From Candidatus Thiodiazotropha endoloripes (GTDB lineage: Bacteria; Pseudomonadota; Gammaproteobacteria; Chromatiales; Chromatiaceae), in the NCBI GenBank assembly GCA_001709035.1, contig LVKA01000015.1:286663-350662 (forward strand): DNA of 64,000 bases. Reading direction: 5' to 3'. This document shows positions 28,519 through 37,833 of the stretch, piece by piece. The notes under the pieces were generated by a model, which saw nothing but the letters and a program-made list of their open reading frames with translations, made no database searches and was not told the DNA's origin. A program made the translations under genes and the position numbers. Within the stretch, counting starts at the first letter, position 1; each line of letters opens with the position of its first letter.

Positions 28519-29514
28519 ATGCCAATACCAAGGAAAACTCTGGTTCTGTTGGATCAAACCCCCTATTACCACTGCGTCTCACGCTGCGTCAGGCGTGCTT
28601 TTCTCTGTGGATTCGATACGCTTTCCGGGAAAAGCTATGAACATCGTCGACAGTGGATCGTCGATCGTATGAAGCTGTTGGCTGAGATTTTTGCCATCGA
28701 TATCTGCGCCTATGCCGTGATGTCCAATCACTACCACGTCATCCTTCATGTCGATACCCAGACAGCGACCAGCTGGTCTGAGCAGCAAGTCATTGATCGT
28801 TGGCAACATCTATTCTCACTACCGGTCATCGTCCAGCGTTATCTGGCCAGGGAGTCGCTCAGCCGGGTTGAACGAGATGCAGTCACTGAACTGACCACTA
28901 AATGGCGTATGAGGCTCCAGGAGATCAGCTGGTTCATGCGCTGTCTCAATGAGCCGATCGCAAGACAGGCCAACTAGGAGGATGGTTGTACAGGGCGCTA
29001 TTGGGAGGGGCGATTTAAGTCACAGGCTCTGCTGGATGAGAAAGCCTTGGCCGCCTGTATGGCCTATGTCGACCTCAATCCTGTTCGGGCCGGACTTGCA
29101 GAGACACCTGAGCAGTCTGAGTATACTTCGATCAAAGAACGGGCTCATCAGTTCAAGAAAAACTCTGATAACTCAAAGAGACCCAGCACCCCTGATGGCC
29201 TACTCCCTTTTGCTGGCTACCCACGGGAGGATAGGCCCAAAGGAATACCCTTTCATCTCAAAGACTATCTACAACTCGTGGATTGGACAGGTCGGGCTAT
29301 TTTGGAAAACCAACGGGGCTACATTTCTCAGCATGCTCCGCCTATTCTGGATAGGCTACAGCTCGATACCAAGCATTGGTTCTACATGACTCAGCATTTT
29401 GAAAGTCGATTTAAAGGCATGGTCGGCGCTTGTCATGTACTTAAAGCTGCATGTAAAAAGCTCAAGTCCCGACGAACGCCGAACCTTGGGGCAGTTTCAG
29501 ATTTATTGAACTAG
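28519..29514 (+). pseudogene. REP-associated (IS200-like) transposase, copy B, one nonsense codon
   Basis: The frame from ATG at 28519 (GGAG 8 bases upstream) encodes a full-length RAYT-type transposase: YYHCVSRCVRRAFLCGFDTLSG, the HUH motif MSNHYHVILH, then after NEPIARQAN a TAG at 28975-28977, and in the same frame GCTGRYWEGRFKSQALLDEKALAACMAYVDLNPVRAGLAE to the natural end at 29514. A single base change would restore it. The first 450 bp are a near-identical inverted copy of 24761-25211. No REP palindromes are evident beside it. Confidence 0.85.
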
Positions 29515-29797
29515 CTAATACCCTCAAACAACAAATTGAACAACATCAGCAGTAGGCACTGAGCGCTCGCTGTGCTTGTCTCTAAGTAATCAACCTAAAA
29601 GTGTCGCGTCAAACTTCATCATTTAACGATTTTCACTCTCACCCTCCTTTATTTTACTGTTCAATCTAGATATATGGTTCATCTAAAACAAACCTTTTTT
29701 CTATCAGAAGAAAAACAATTTAAGAATGGGTTTCTTGGTTATTTTATGTTTATTTTGTTACTTAGAGAGCTGAGAGCCTTAGACATAACATTAAAAT

Positions 29798-31006
29798 TTA
29801 TGGTAGCCACCAAAACCCCCCATCATTAAATGTGTACCTTAATTCTTGTGTTATATTTCTATAGTTTGTTTGTATACGTATAATACCATTACTCCCTTCA
29901 TCATTTAACTCCACATTACGCCTATCAGAAAGGATAGCATATAAGTAACTTGGTGTTGTGTTCTTGACATAACCTTCATTGATCAATATGTATTTACCAT
30001 CTGGAGACCATGCAAGGCTACCAAAAAGTTCGAATTGGCCCATTTTCTCAGGAACATAAGCTAATCTGTGAAGATCTGTTCCATCAATATTCATGATCCA
30101 TGGTGTCTTTGGCGTAAGAATAAGATCAGGATATCCACCATCATATAGTAAAAAAGCTATTTTTGTTCCATCAGGACTTACCCTAAATCCACTAAACCCT
30201 GTTGCAGTAAAACCTCTAGAGTTTGTTTCAGGAGAAGTCAACTCTGGATGATCTCTTAAGTCAAATATTTTTGAGTCATCTAAGCTGTATGGCGATGTTA
30301 TATATAATGCACCATCGTAGTGAAATACTATTTCGCCAGATGGTCCCCAGTCAAAAGTTACTTCACCAGAACCAGGCAAAGTTCCACTAGTAATTTCTTG
30401 ATGATTTCTGTCGTTGATTACGAATAACGTAGGTGACGATGCACCATCTTCATTGTGTGTATATGCATAATATTGACCGTCTCTAGAAAGCTTAGCACCA
30501 GAATTTATATTTTCGTATCTAGTAAGACGGCCACCAGTAATTTCACCTGTTTCACTGCTACGTATCTCAAGACAATCACTATCCGTATAACCACCGCCAT
30601 AAATACAATCAGAAGCTGTTAACAGATATTCACTACCATTAATATTCGGATAACCGCTAAAAGTAACATATAAACCGTAGTCCATACCTGGATCAATTAA
30701 AGTGCAGTAAAAATCATTTCCAACTTCATTAAAATCACGCTCATAGCAGTAGCTGTCCCACACAACGCCTGGAACTCTCTTACTTTTACCTGTTGGTAAA
30801 TCTATAATCCAGCCATTTGGCATAAAAATGCGGCCGGTTAGTCCACCATTTACATTTCCACTTACTGGTGGTGGGTTGTCACCGCCACCTTCAGAATCGC
30901 CACTATCATCAGCACCACCACCGCCCCCGCCGCCGCATGCATATAGAGCAATAGATAACACAAGATACGGCAGTGCAAATTTTACGCGGTTATTTAATTG
31001 ACTCAT
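29798..31006 (-). CDS. Lipoprotein with TolB-like (PD40) beta-propeller repeats
   Basis: A 402-aa predicted lipoprotein. The signal peptide RVKFALPYLVLSIALYAC ends in a lipobox (LYAC) followed by a Gly-rich and acidic linker. The rest contains TolB/WD40-like repeats: GAKLSRDGQYYAYTHNEDG, FRVSPDGTKIAFLLYDGG, LAWSPDGKYILINEGYV. The C-terminus is DGGFWWLP. I start at ATG 31006 because a methionine at 31042 would put 12 extra residues before the signal peptide. Role unknown: such propellers usually bind partner proteins at the envelope. It lies in the AT-rich accessory block. Confidence 0.78.
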   Translation of the reverse strand: MSQLNNRVKFALPYLVLSIALYACGGGGGGGADDSGDSEGGGDNPPPVSGNVNGGLTGRIFMPNGWIIDLPTGKSKRVPGVVWDSYCYERDFNEVGNDFYCTLIDPGMDYGLYVTFSGYPNINGSEYLLTASDCIYGGGYTDSDCLEIRSSETGEITGGRLTRYENINSGAKLSRDGQYYAYTHNEDGASSPTLFVINDRNHQEITSGTLPGSGEVTFDWGPSGEIVFHYDGALYITSPYSLDDSKIFDLRDHPELTSPETNSRGFTATGFSGFRVSPDGTKIAFLLYDGGYPDLILTPKTPWIMNIDGTDLHRLAYVPEKMGQFELFGSLAWSPDGKYILINEGYVKNTTPSYLYAILSDRRNVELNDEGSNGIIRIQTNYRNITQELRYTFNDGGFWWLP

Positions 31007-31122
31007 TATGTTATCTCTAAATCTTAATAGACAGTTGAGCATTTTAAAACCTGAATCACATAAAAACGAATACCAAGCACCTCTCGGTACTTGGTATTTG
31101 GTATTGATAATGGAGTGCTTTT

Positions 31123-32082
31123 TTACTGTTTTCTTGCCATAGATGAAAGGCCGTCACCAACGGATTTTAGTGCAGTTGAAGTGGCTTCAGAACACATAGC
31201 GAAAAGTTTAGATTCTGCTTGAAAGACTGCTTGCTGTTCAGTGAATACTCTACCTGCTTCTTCTTTCATTTCTCTTTGTTTTTCTTCTGAGGCCCCTTTG
31301 AACTCTGCACTATTTTCATCTACCTTGGAATCTTCCATAGCATTTTGTGCATCCATCATTCTTGCAAGGTGATCGCCAGTCATCTGACCCATAGCCTTAG
31401 CTAATGCTACAAGCCAGCTACCAGAGCCTTTAGACTTGCTTTTAGCCTCTTCCTCGTCTTTACCACATTCATTTATAATCGAAGAAGTAACATTGGAGGT
31501 ACTGCCAACATCAGATGACTCACTAGAAGTTCCACCACTAGCAGTTACTGCCCCAGATTGTGAACCACCACTAGCAGCACATCCGCCTTCATCAGCACCA
31601 CCACCGATCGTTTCACGAACTACATCTTCAATCGCCTGACGAACCATATCCTGAAGAGAGCCACTGGACTGACAACCACCGGCTTGTATTTTTTCCATAA
31701 TCTGATCGACAACTTTATTAACAATCTTGTCGATCAAGCTACTCATTGAATCGTCAGTATCACGCTGACAGCCAGAAGGTGTAGGCTCTGGAGGACAACC
31801 CTTATGGACATCTTGCAATGCCTGGCACATTTCATCTCTCGCAAACTGAGGGATACCCGGGGCACATTGAATTGCCTGACCCAATTGACCAACAAGCGAA
31901 CCCATCATATTGTTGTTCATTGCACTTTGAACATTTGGCTGGCCATGTTGACCAATCAAATTCTCAAGCATTCCTCCAAGGCCCGCACCGACCTGACTAC
32001 CAATCTGCGCACCAATGGGGCCACCAAACATACCCCCAACAACGCCACCGACCATTCCACCAACTGAACTGAGAAAACCCAT
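31123..32082 (-). CDS. Glycine-zipper protein, candidate secreted factor (319 aa)
   Basis: I do not recognise this gene firmly. Residues 5-45 form a long glycine zipper (GGMVGGVVGGMFGGPIGAQIG), which favours membrane insertion or oligomerisation. The middle has an unusual number of cysteines (about 9 in all, e.g. IQCAPGIP, KGCPPEP, GGCQSSG), then a Ser/Gly/Thr-rich linker (170-205). The C-terminus is helical with heptads: LVALAKAMGQMTGDHLARMM, then FQAESKLFAMCSEATSTALKSVG and MARKQ. That last block reminds me of translocator or filament-type substrates of type III secretion, at low confidence. There is no signal peptide. Confidence 0.6.
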   Translation of the reverse strand: MGFLSSVGGMVGGVVGGMFGGPIGAQIGSQVGAGLGGMLENLIGQHGQPNVQSAMNNNMMGSLVGQLGQAIQCAPGIPQFARDEMCQALQDVHKGCPPEPTPSGCQRDTDDSMSSLIDKIVNKVVDQIMEKIQAGGCQSSGSLQDMVRQAIEDVVRETIGGGADEGGCAASGGSQSGAVTASGGTSSESSDVGSTSNVTSSIINECGKDEEEAKSKSKGSGSWLVALAKAMGQMTGDHLARMMDAQNAMEDSKVDENSAEFKGASEEKQREMKEEAGRVFTEQQAVFQAESKLFAMCSEATSTALKSVGDGLSSMARKQ

Positions 32083-32646
32083 ATCCTTTCTCCTAATAAT
32101 TACAAATATTTAAATATTTTTAATCAGCGGCATCGAATCAGCTTCCATGCCTGCATCCTTTTCGATCGCCACCCAGTTTATTTAGATGACGACTTTACTG
32201 TATGCCTAACGGAGGTGTTGGGAAATCCGGAATTGCCCTAGCTAGGGTTAGCACCTATCCGTGGTTGATTGTTCTATCCTTTGAACCTCTCTAGGTTTTA
32301 TGAAGAGACACCGATTATATGTTGATTTATCTGATTGAACAAGAATTAGCTTCCTGCAACGCATCTAGGATATATACCCAAAAAGCAATTGCTACAGCCA
32401 GTGTTTAATTATTAGTAACTCGATTATTCAATGAATTATTGATTGCAGTACCTTCGTTAGCATTATTTAAACACCCCTCTAGTTAGATATCGAATCAGAA
32501 CAGTTTATAGCTTCTTTCCATAGATGTGATGAAGCTCACGTTCACTTCATCATGTTGCCAAAGGATGTTTATTACATATGTATGCTTTGATTAAAATATC
32601 AGTGTATTCTTAATGCATTTTTTAATATTTTTTGCAGAAGGATGTC
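32083..32646. other. Non-coding spacer with regulatory palindrome
   Basis: A 560-bp AT-rich spacer between two same-direction genes, without a credible open frame. At 32226-32240 lies TCCGGAATTGCCCTA, a match to the palindrome upstream of the 345-aa gene (34123-34137), and at 32236-32247 a CCCTAGCTAGGG palindrome. It probably holds the promoter of the 319-aa gene. Confidence 0.5.
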
Positions 32647-33012
32647 TCATATCGTCCATTCCAGTAGACCTAGCCACTTCGTTAACAAATAAAAAATAAC
32701 ACATACATAAAACACTGACATATTAATAACGAAAGTGTAGGCAATTAGTTTTTCAATATAGGTAGCATATTGTGAGATTTTAAATTCACTGTTATATATC
32801 GGATCCTGAATGTGATTCGGAAGCACGCATGAAAGAATGAGTCGTATAGTGCGAGAAAAACCAATACTGGTACATTTATGGATACTACCGAGCGGGTGGT
32901 CTTTTAGAAGCTTACATGCATGCCGATACAATGTTAATCGAGAAACAACAAGACTTAGAATTATTAACGCAACATTTCCAACACCAAAAAATGAATAATA
33001 TAATTCCCACAT
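32647..33012 (-). CDS. Small membrane protein, candidate immunity protein (121 aa)
   Basis: The ATG directly follows the TAA of the upstream 345-aa gene (no spacer), so the two are translationally linked. Hydrophobic segments are VGNVALIILSLVVSRL (about 11-26), TIRLILSCVLP (about 55-65) and LIAYTFVINMSVFYVCVIFYLLTKW (about 88-112), with His/Lys-rich loops. No family is recognised. Small inner-membrane proteins with three or four helices directly downstream of a pore-forming toxin gene are typical immunity proteins of colicin-like toxins. The assignment is based on context and topology only. Confidence 0.6.
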   Translation of the reverse strand: MWELYYSFFGVGNVALIILSLVVSRLTLYRHACKLLKDHPLGSIHKCTSIGFSRTIRLILSCVLPNHIQDPIYNSEFKISQYATYIEKLIAYTFVINMSVFYVCVIFYLLTKWLGLLEWTI

Positions 33013-34050
33013 TTAACTACGTGTTTCAAACCAATCGTATATTTTTTCAGCAACTACTTTAACACCAATGTCAGCACCAATTGCTGCGGCACCGCCAACA
33101 ACCACGCCTGCGACAAGTCCAATAGGTGAAAAAGCAATCGCCGCTCCTATCACCACACCTGCCGCCATACCGGCTGTAAAACCGACTGACTGAACCACTG
33201 CCTCACGCTTCCAAGATGGATCATTAGCATTGTATTTTTCTATGACACTCTTCGCACGAAAAACACCATCTATCACAATAAATGCAGGGCCTGCTATTCT
33301 CCCTATTTTAGCATACTTCATCAATTTTTGAGCATCATCGCAGTTACTCACCGGAACTGATTCCCTGACAACCCGACCGTTTTGGTTGATGTTCTCTTTT
33401 GTACCAAAGCTATTTCTTTCAAGCAGCGGTTGTTTCTTGTCCTCCAGTGCGCCACTCATTTCATCGAAGGCCCGGGCCAATTCCTGTTCTTTTTTTGCAA
33501 TTGTTGCCGGTGCAGCTTTGTGATTTCTTAGATCTTCGTATTGCTTAAGATACCCATCATAGTTTTCTATGCTGTCAACTAGCTTCACTGATGAAGTCAG
33601 CAATGCAGCCCCAGCTCCACTACTAAAGGTGTTAACGGTTCCAGCTATGGGTAGTAGCCGGTCTCCTAGCGCCTGCTCTGCAGTTTCATTATGAGTGTAG
33701 TTAACAGCAGTGCTACCTTGCTGCTCATGCACCACTTCCATGAAACTACGACTCTCTTTTCCAGCATGGCCGTATACTGTTTTCAGTGCGTATTGACCAT
33801 CTGTGGTCTCGGCGAATTGGTTGATGCCCTCTTCCCCCGCCTCACTGACGAACCCATCCGCCAATACTGAACGTTGGTCAGAGGTGGTCTGATCGAACTG
33901 CCGTTTTACCAGCGTCTCTTTTTGAGAACTGTTTAAGGCTTTCACAAAAAGTTTCATACCTGGGTTTTGCGCGGCAGATGAACTCGACTGAGGCAGGGAG
34001 GCCGCCACTTGTCCGGGTAGTGTATTTAGCCTATTGGTTGCGAGTGACAT
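33013..34050 (-). CDS. Candidate pore-forming toxin or effector with C-terminal hydrophobic hairpin (345 aa)
   Basis: No recognised family over the full length. The N-terminal 40 residues are Ser/Gln/Ala-rich (LPGQVAASLPQSSSSAAQ) without a signal peptide. Residues 40-270 are mixed helical and include a charged helix (IAKKEQELARAFDEMSGALEDKKQ). The last 58 residues hold a Gly/Ala/Val-rich hairpin (GMAAGVVIGAAIAFSPIGLV and AGVVVGGAAAIGADIGVKVV), then AEKIYDWFETRS. A long hydrophobic helical hairpin near the C-terminus, with a short turn containing SPIG, is the signature of colicin-type pore-forming domains. A membrane protein gene follows with no gap. Function is inferred. Confidence 0.65.
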   Translation of the reverse strand: MSLATNRLNTLPGQVAASLPQSSSSAAQNPGMKLFVKALNSSQKETLVKRQFDQTTSDQRSVLADGFVSEAGEEGINQFAETTDGQYALKTVYGHAGKESRSFMEVVHEQQGSTAVNYTHNETAEQALGDRLLPIAGTVNTFSSGAGAALLTSSVKLVDSIENYDGYLKQYEDLRNHKAAPATIAKKEQELARAFDEMSGALEDKKQPLLERNSFGTKENINQNGRVVRESVPVSNCDDAQKLMKYAKIGRIAGPAFIVIDGVFRAKSVIEKYNANDPSWKREAVVQSVGFTAGMAAGVVIGAAIAFSPIGLVAGVVVGGAAAIGADIGVKVVAEKIYDWFETRS

Positions 34051-34560
34051 TCTTCCCTCCTTGGAACGAATATAAGATTGATAGCTTGTCTAATACTATT
34101 GATAAACGCTCGCACCTGGATATAGGGAATTACCCTAGCCGCTTCTTGCGGGTTTGCAGGCTTCCAAATAGCAACCAGCTATCGATACATAAATTTTTTT
34201 ATAATTTCTGCTTGTCATTTGATAGCCGGTCAATCAGATTTTAAACTTATGATCAACAAGAGCCTTATGGTGTGCGACATGTAGTCGCTAGGGGCATATT
34301 CTGATGAATTTGTTGAAATTCAGGCAATAGATCTAGGCAGGGCATATGAAAGATGGCGGCTAATTTCCAACGGATCTCGGCATACCTTAAGGCACTATAA
34401 TCTCGGCAATATTGAAGACTCTTGCGTTGATCGGCTTGGTAATGATTACTAATGAACACATTAGAGAATCGCACATCATTGATGGTGTAAAAGCCCAAAT
34501 TGAAAGTCAACCACATCAGAATACGGCATAGTCTGATACCAGTTTAAAATTCACATGACA
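34051..34560. other. Right edge of the island: spacer between flhA and the toxin-like gene
   Basis: About 510 bp without a gene I can support. An 83-codon frame at 34265-34516 (minus) has no family resemblance. Near the toxin-like gene there is a GGAGG-type ribosome-binding site (34059-34064 on the minus strand) and, further up, the palindrome described separately. The left third of the stretch is simply the 3' flank of flhA; no terminator hairpin with a T-run is obvious. Confidence 0.5.
34123..34137. promoter_or_regulatory. Palindrome TAGGG-N5-CCCTA upstream of toxin-like gene
   Basis: TAGGG AATTA CCCTA is a perfect inverted repeat with a 5-base spacer, 73 bases before the start of the 345-aa gene. 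A degenerate form (GG AATTG CCCTAGC) lies at 32226-32242, upstream of the 319-aa gene. The symmetry and spacing are those of sites for dimeric NarL/LuxR-type regulators (for example BvgA sites). The regulator is unknown. Confidence 0.45.
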
Positions 34561-36657
34561 CTAAGCACTTGCCGTCGCTTCACCATTTCCTATGGTTGAG
34601 ATCACTTTGATCTGCCGATTATCCGGCACTTCGTTATACGAGAGAATATGCATTCCCGGCGCCGTATGCTTGGCAAAACGGGCCATCCAGGCGCGGATCG
34701 GTGCGGCCACCAGCAACACACTCTGTTGACCTTGCGCCTCCATTGAGGCGTGAGTCTCCGCCAGTGCGGTTTGCAGCCTTTCCGCCAATCCAGGTTCGAA
34801 ACCGGCCTGCCCCTCTTCCGATGATTGTAATGTACGTTGTAACAGCTGCTCCAAGCCTGGATCCAGCACCGCGACTGGAATCTCATCGGTGGTACCGATC
34901 AGCTTCTGGACTATGCCCCTGGACAAGGCCACTCGTACAGACGCAGTCAATGCGCCAGGATCCTGGGTTCTGGTCGATTGTTCAGCCAGTGTTTCGGCAA
35001 TGGTGCGGAAATCCCGGATGGGCACATGCTCCGATAACAGGTTCTGCAGGATCTTGGTGACCACGCTTAAGGAGAGGGTCTTCGGCACCAGGTCCTCAAC
35101 CAGTTTCGGGGTAGTACGGGCCAGCATATCGAGTAACTGCTGGGTCTCTTCATGACCGAGCAGTTCATTCGCCTGAGACTGGAGGATTTCACTCAAATGG
35201 GTTGCCACCACGGTACTTGAGTCCACCACGGTATAGCCCAGTGTCTGTGCATGATCCTTCTGCTCCGGATCGACCCATACCGCATCCAGACCGAAGGTGG
35301 GATCCTTGGTGGGCGTTCCCGGCAGTTGACCGAATACCTGTCCCGGATTGATTGCCAGTTCACGATCCGGAAAGATCTCCACTTCAGCGACTACCACACC
35401 GTTGAGCGAAATCCGATAGCTGTTTGGCGACAGATCCAGGTTATCCCGTATGTGCACAGAAGGTATCAGGAAACCGAGCTCCTGGGAGAGTTTCCGGCGA
35501 ACCCCTTTGATACGGTTCATCAGCTGACCGCCCTGGTTACGGTCAACCAGAGGTATCAGACGATAGCCCACTTCGAGCCCCACCAGGTCGACCGGCTGCA
35601 CATCCTCCCAACTCAGATCCCGCTGCTCAGGTTGCTCAACCGGCTCTTCGATCAACATCTCCTCTTCCGGCTCCTGTTGACGCTGCCAGATTAGCCAGGC
35701 GGCACCGCCCGCCGCAGCAGCAAGGGTAAGAAAAGCAAAATTGGGCATACCGGGAATCACACCCATCAACAGCAAGACGGTTGCAGCGACCGCCAGCGCC
35801 TTGGGGCTGGTGAACAGCTGACTGATAATCTGCCCACCCACATCCTGGGTACTCGCCACCCGGGTAACGATGATCGCCGCAGAGGTAGAGAGCAGCAGCG
35901 AGGGGATCTGCGCAACCAGGCCGTCACCGATGGTCAGCAGCACATAGTTCTGCAGTGCTGTGGAGAAGGCCAGATCGTGCTGAGCCATGCCGATCGAGAG
36001 GCCGCCGATGATGTTGATGAAGAGGATCAGAATACCGGCGATGGCATCACCACGAACGAACTTACTGGCACCATCCATCGCCCCGTAAAAGTCGGCTTCC
36101 CGCGCCACATCCTCACGACGTGTGCGGGCTTCATCCTGATCGATCAGACCCGAGTTGAGATCCGCATCGATGGCCATCTGCTTACCGGGCATCGCATCCA
36201 GGGTAAACCGCGCACTGACTTCCGATACCCGGCCCGCACCCTTGGTGACCACCACGAAGTTGATGATCACCAGGATCAGGAACACCACCAGACCGACTGC
36301 ATAGTTACCACCGATAACAAATGCGCCGAATGCCTCGATCACCTTACCCGCCGCATCGCCACCGGTATGCCCCTCCAGCAGCACCACCCGGGTCGACGCC
36401 ACATTCAATGCCAGGCGCAGCAGTGTGGCGATCAACAACATGCTGGGAAAAACTGAAAACTCCAGCGGGCGTTTTGTGTAGACGACAACCAGCATCACCA
36501 CCAGGGAAAGGGTGATGTTGAAGGTGAAAAACAGATCCAGGGCGATCGGTGGCAATGGGATAACCAACATCGCCAGCAACATCAGCAGGACCAATGGCGC
36601 ACCCAGGCCTCGGGCACCAAACTGTTTGACGTTGTCTAAGATTGTTGTGTTATCCAT
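34561..36657 (-). CDS. flhA: Flagellar export gate protein FlhA
   Basis: A 698-aa FlhA, normal length. The N-terminal membrane half has eight hydrophobic segments and the FHIPEP-family signature region RPLEFSVFPSMLLIATLLRLALNVASTR. The cytoplasmic loop has KGAGRVSEVSARFTLDAMPGKQMAIDADLNSGLIDQDEARTRR. The cytoplasmic domain (about 340-698) docks export chaperones and ends in ISTIGNGEATASA. It forms the nonameric export gate and uses the proton motive force. It is the last gene of the fliL-flhA run. In relatives flhF follows directly, but here the accessory island intervenes. Confidence 0.96.
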   Translation of the reverse strand: MDNTTILDNVKQFGARGLGAPLVLLMLLAMLVIPLPPIALDLFFTFNITLSLVVMLVVVYTKRPLEFSVFPSMLLIATLLRLALNVASTRVVLLEGHTGGDAAGKVIEAFGAFVIGGNYAVGLVVFLILVIINFVVVTKGAGRVSEVSARFTLDAMPGKQMAIDADLNSGLIDQDEARTRREDVAREADFYGAMDGASKFVRGDAIAGILILFINIIGGLSIGMAQHDLAFSTALQNYVLLTIGDGLVAQIPSLLLSTSAAIIVTRVASTQDVGGQIISQLFTSPKALAVAATVLLLMGVIPGMPNFAFLTLAAAAGGAAWLIWQRQQEPEEEMLIEEPVEQPEQRDLSWEDVQPVDLVGLEVGYRLIPLVDRNQGGQLMNRIKGVRRKLSQELGFLIPSVHIRDNLDLSPNSYRISLNGVVVAEVEIFPDRELAINPGQVFGQLPGTPTKDPTFGLDAVWVDPEQKDHAQTLGYTVVDSSTVVATHLSEILQSQANELLGHEETQQLLDMLARTTPKLVEDLVPKTLSLSVVTKILQNLLSEHVPIRDFRTIAETLAEQSTRTQDPGALTASVRVALSRGIVQKLIGTTDEIPVAVLDPGLEQLLQRTLQSSEEGQAGFEPGLAERLQTALAETHASMEAQGQQSVLLVAAPIRAWMARFAKHTAPGMHILSYNEVPDNRQIKVISTIGNGEATASA

Positions 36658-36693
36658 CTATCTGTTCCGCTTTATGCGATACTCTGGTTAATC

Positions 36694-37830
36694 TCACTCA
36701 CTGTGCCGGTACTCTTCCGGCACATCGATATCGTCAGGCATCTCAGGATAGATGCCACCCTCTGTGCTGTAGGCTTTGAGTTGGAATACATAAGCCAACA
36801 GCCTGGCTACCGCCATATAGAGACCGGCCGGGATGAAGGTATCCAATTCTGTATGGAAATAGATTGCTCTGGCCAACAGCGGTGATTCAACAACCGGCAC
36901 ATTGGCCTCGCCGCCAACCTTACGGATATTCTGCGCGATCAGGTCAACACCCTTGGCAACCAGTTTCGGCGCATGCATGGTTTCCGGATCATACTTCAAA
37001 GCCACCGCATAGTGAGTCGGGTTGGTGACGATCACATCCGCCTTCGGCACTTCCTGCATCATCCGTCGCTGCGCCATCTCTCGCTGCAGTTGACGAATCC
37101 GGCCTTTCACTTCCGGCCGACCTTCGGTCTCTTTCATCTCATCCCGGACTTCCTGTCGTGTCATCTTCAGTTGGCGCTTGTGATCCCAGAGCTGAAAAGG
37201 CACATCGATCGCCGCAATCAGAATCATCGTGGTACTCATCAAAATGACCGACCAACCGATGAGCGAGTTGAGATGCTGCAGCGCCGGTGATATTTCCATG
37301 TTGTGTAACGCCAGAAACTGCCCCAGGGAGGTATACAACAGAAACACGGTGGTACCGCCGATCAGCACAAACTTCGCCATCGCCTTGAACATCTCCACCA
37401 GGCCTTTGGCGGAAAACACCCGCTTCAATCCTTTTAACGGACTCAGTTTACTCAATTTAGGGGTCATGGATTCCCCGCTGATTGAGAAACCGCCTAAAGC
37501 AACGGAGCTCAAGATGGCAGCCAGAATCACCATCAGGAAAAATGGGATCAAAGCAAAAAAGGCCTGGCCTATCCCCTCACCCAGGCGGGTGGTCATGGAG
37601 CCGATATCGAACATCTGCTCCCGGGTAATGACAAAACTTTGGCTCATCATCTCGGATACCGAATCACCCACAGAACCACTCATCACCACCAGGCTGATAA
37701 CACCGGCCATGGTCACGGCCATGCTGTTGAGTTCACGGGACCGGGGCACCTGGCCTTTGCGTTTTGCGTCCGTAAGTTTTTTCGCCGAGGGTTGTTCTGT
37801 TTTTTCCTGGCCATTCTCATTTTCAGCCAT
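36694..37830 (-). CDS. flhB: Flagellar export switch protein FlhB
   Basis: A 378-aa FlhB. Charged N-terminus (ENGQEKTEQPSAKKLTDAKRKGQVPRS), four membrane helices, and the cytoplasmic domain with the autocleavage motif in VIVTNPTHYAVALKYDP (NPTH, about residues 270-273). It is followed by KLVAKGVDLIAQNIRKVG and VPVVESPLLARAIYF. Autocleavage at Asn-Pro switches export from rod/hook to filament substrates. It sits between fliR (3-bp spacer) and flhA. Confidence 0.96.
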   Translation of the reverse strand: MAENENGQEKTEQPSAKKLTDAKRKGQVPRSRELNSMAVTMAGVISLVVMSGSVGDSVSEMMSQSFVITREQMFDIGSMTTRLGEGIGQAFFALIPFFLMVILAAILSSVALGGFSISGESMTPKLSKLSPLKGLKRVFSAKGLVEMFKAMAKFVLIGGTTVFLLYTSLGQFLALHNMEISPALQHLNSLIGWSVILMSTTMILIAAIDVPFQLWDHKRQLKMTRQEVRDEMKETEGRPEVKGRIRQLQREMAQRRMMQEVPKADVIVTNPTHYAVALKYDPETMHAPKLVAKGVDLIAQNIRKVGGEANVPVVESPLLARAIYFHTELDTFIPAGLYMAVARLLAYVFQLKAYSTEGGIYPEMPDDIDVPEEYRHSE

Positions 37831-37833
37831 GCT

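Noticed and set aside
34265..34516. 83-codon frame near the right island edge
   Set aside because: No family resemblance, no ribosome-binding site, and composition like random translation.
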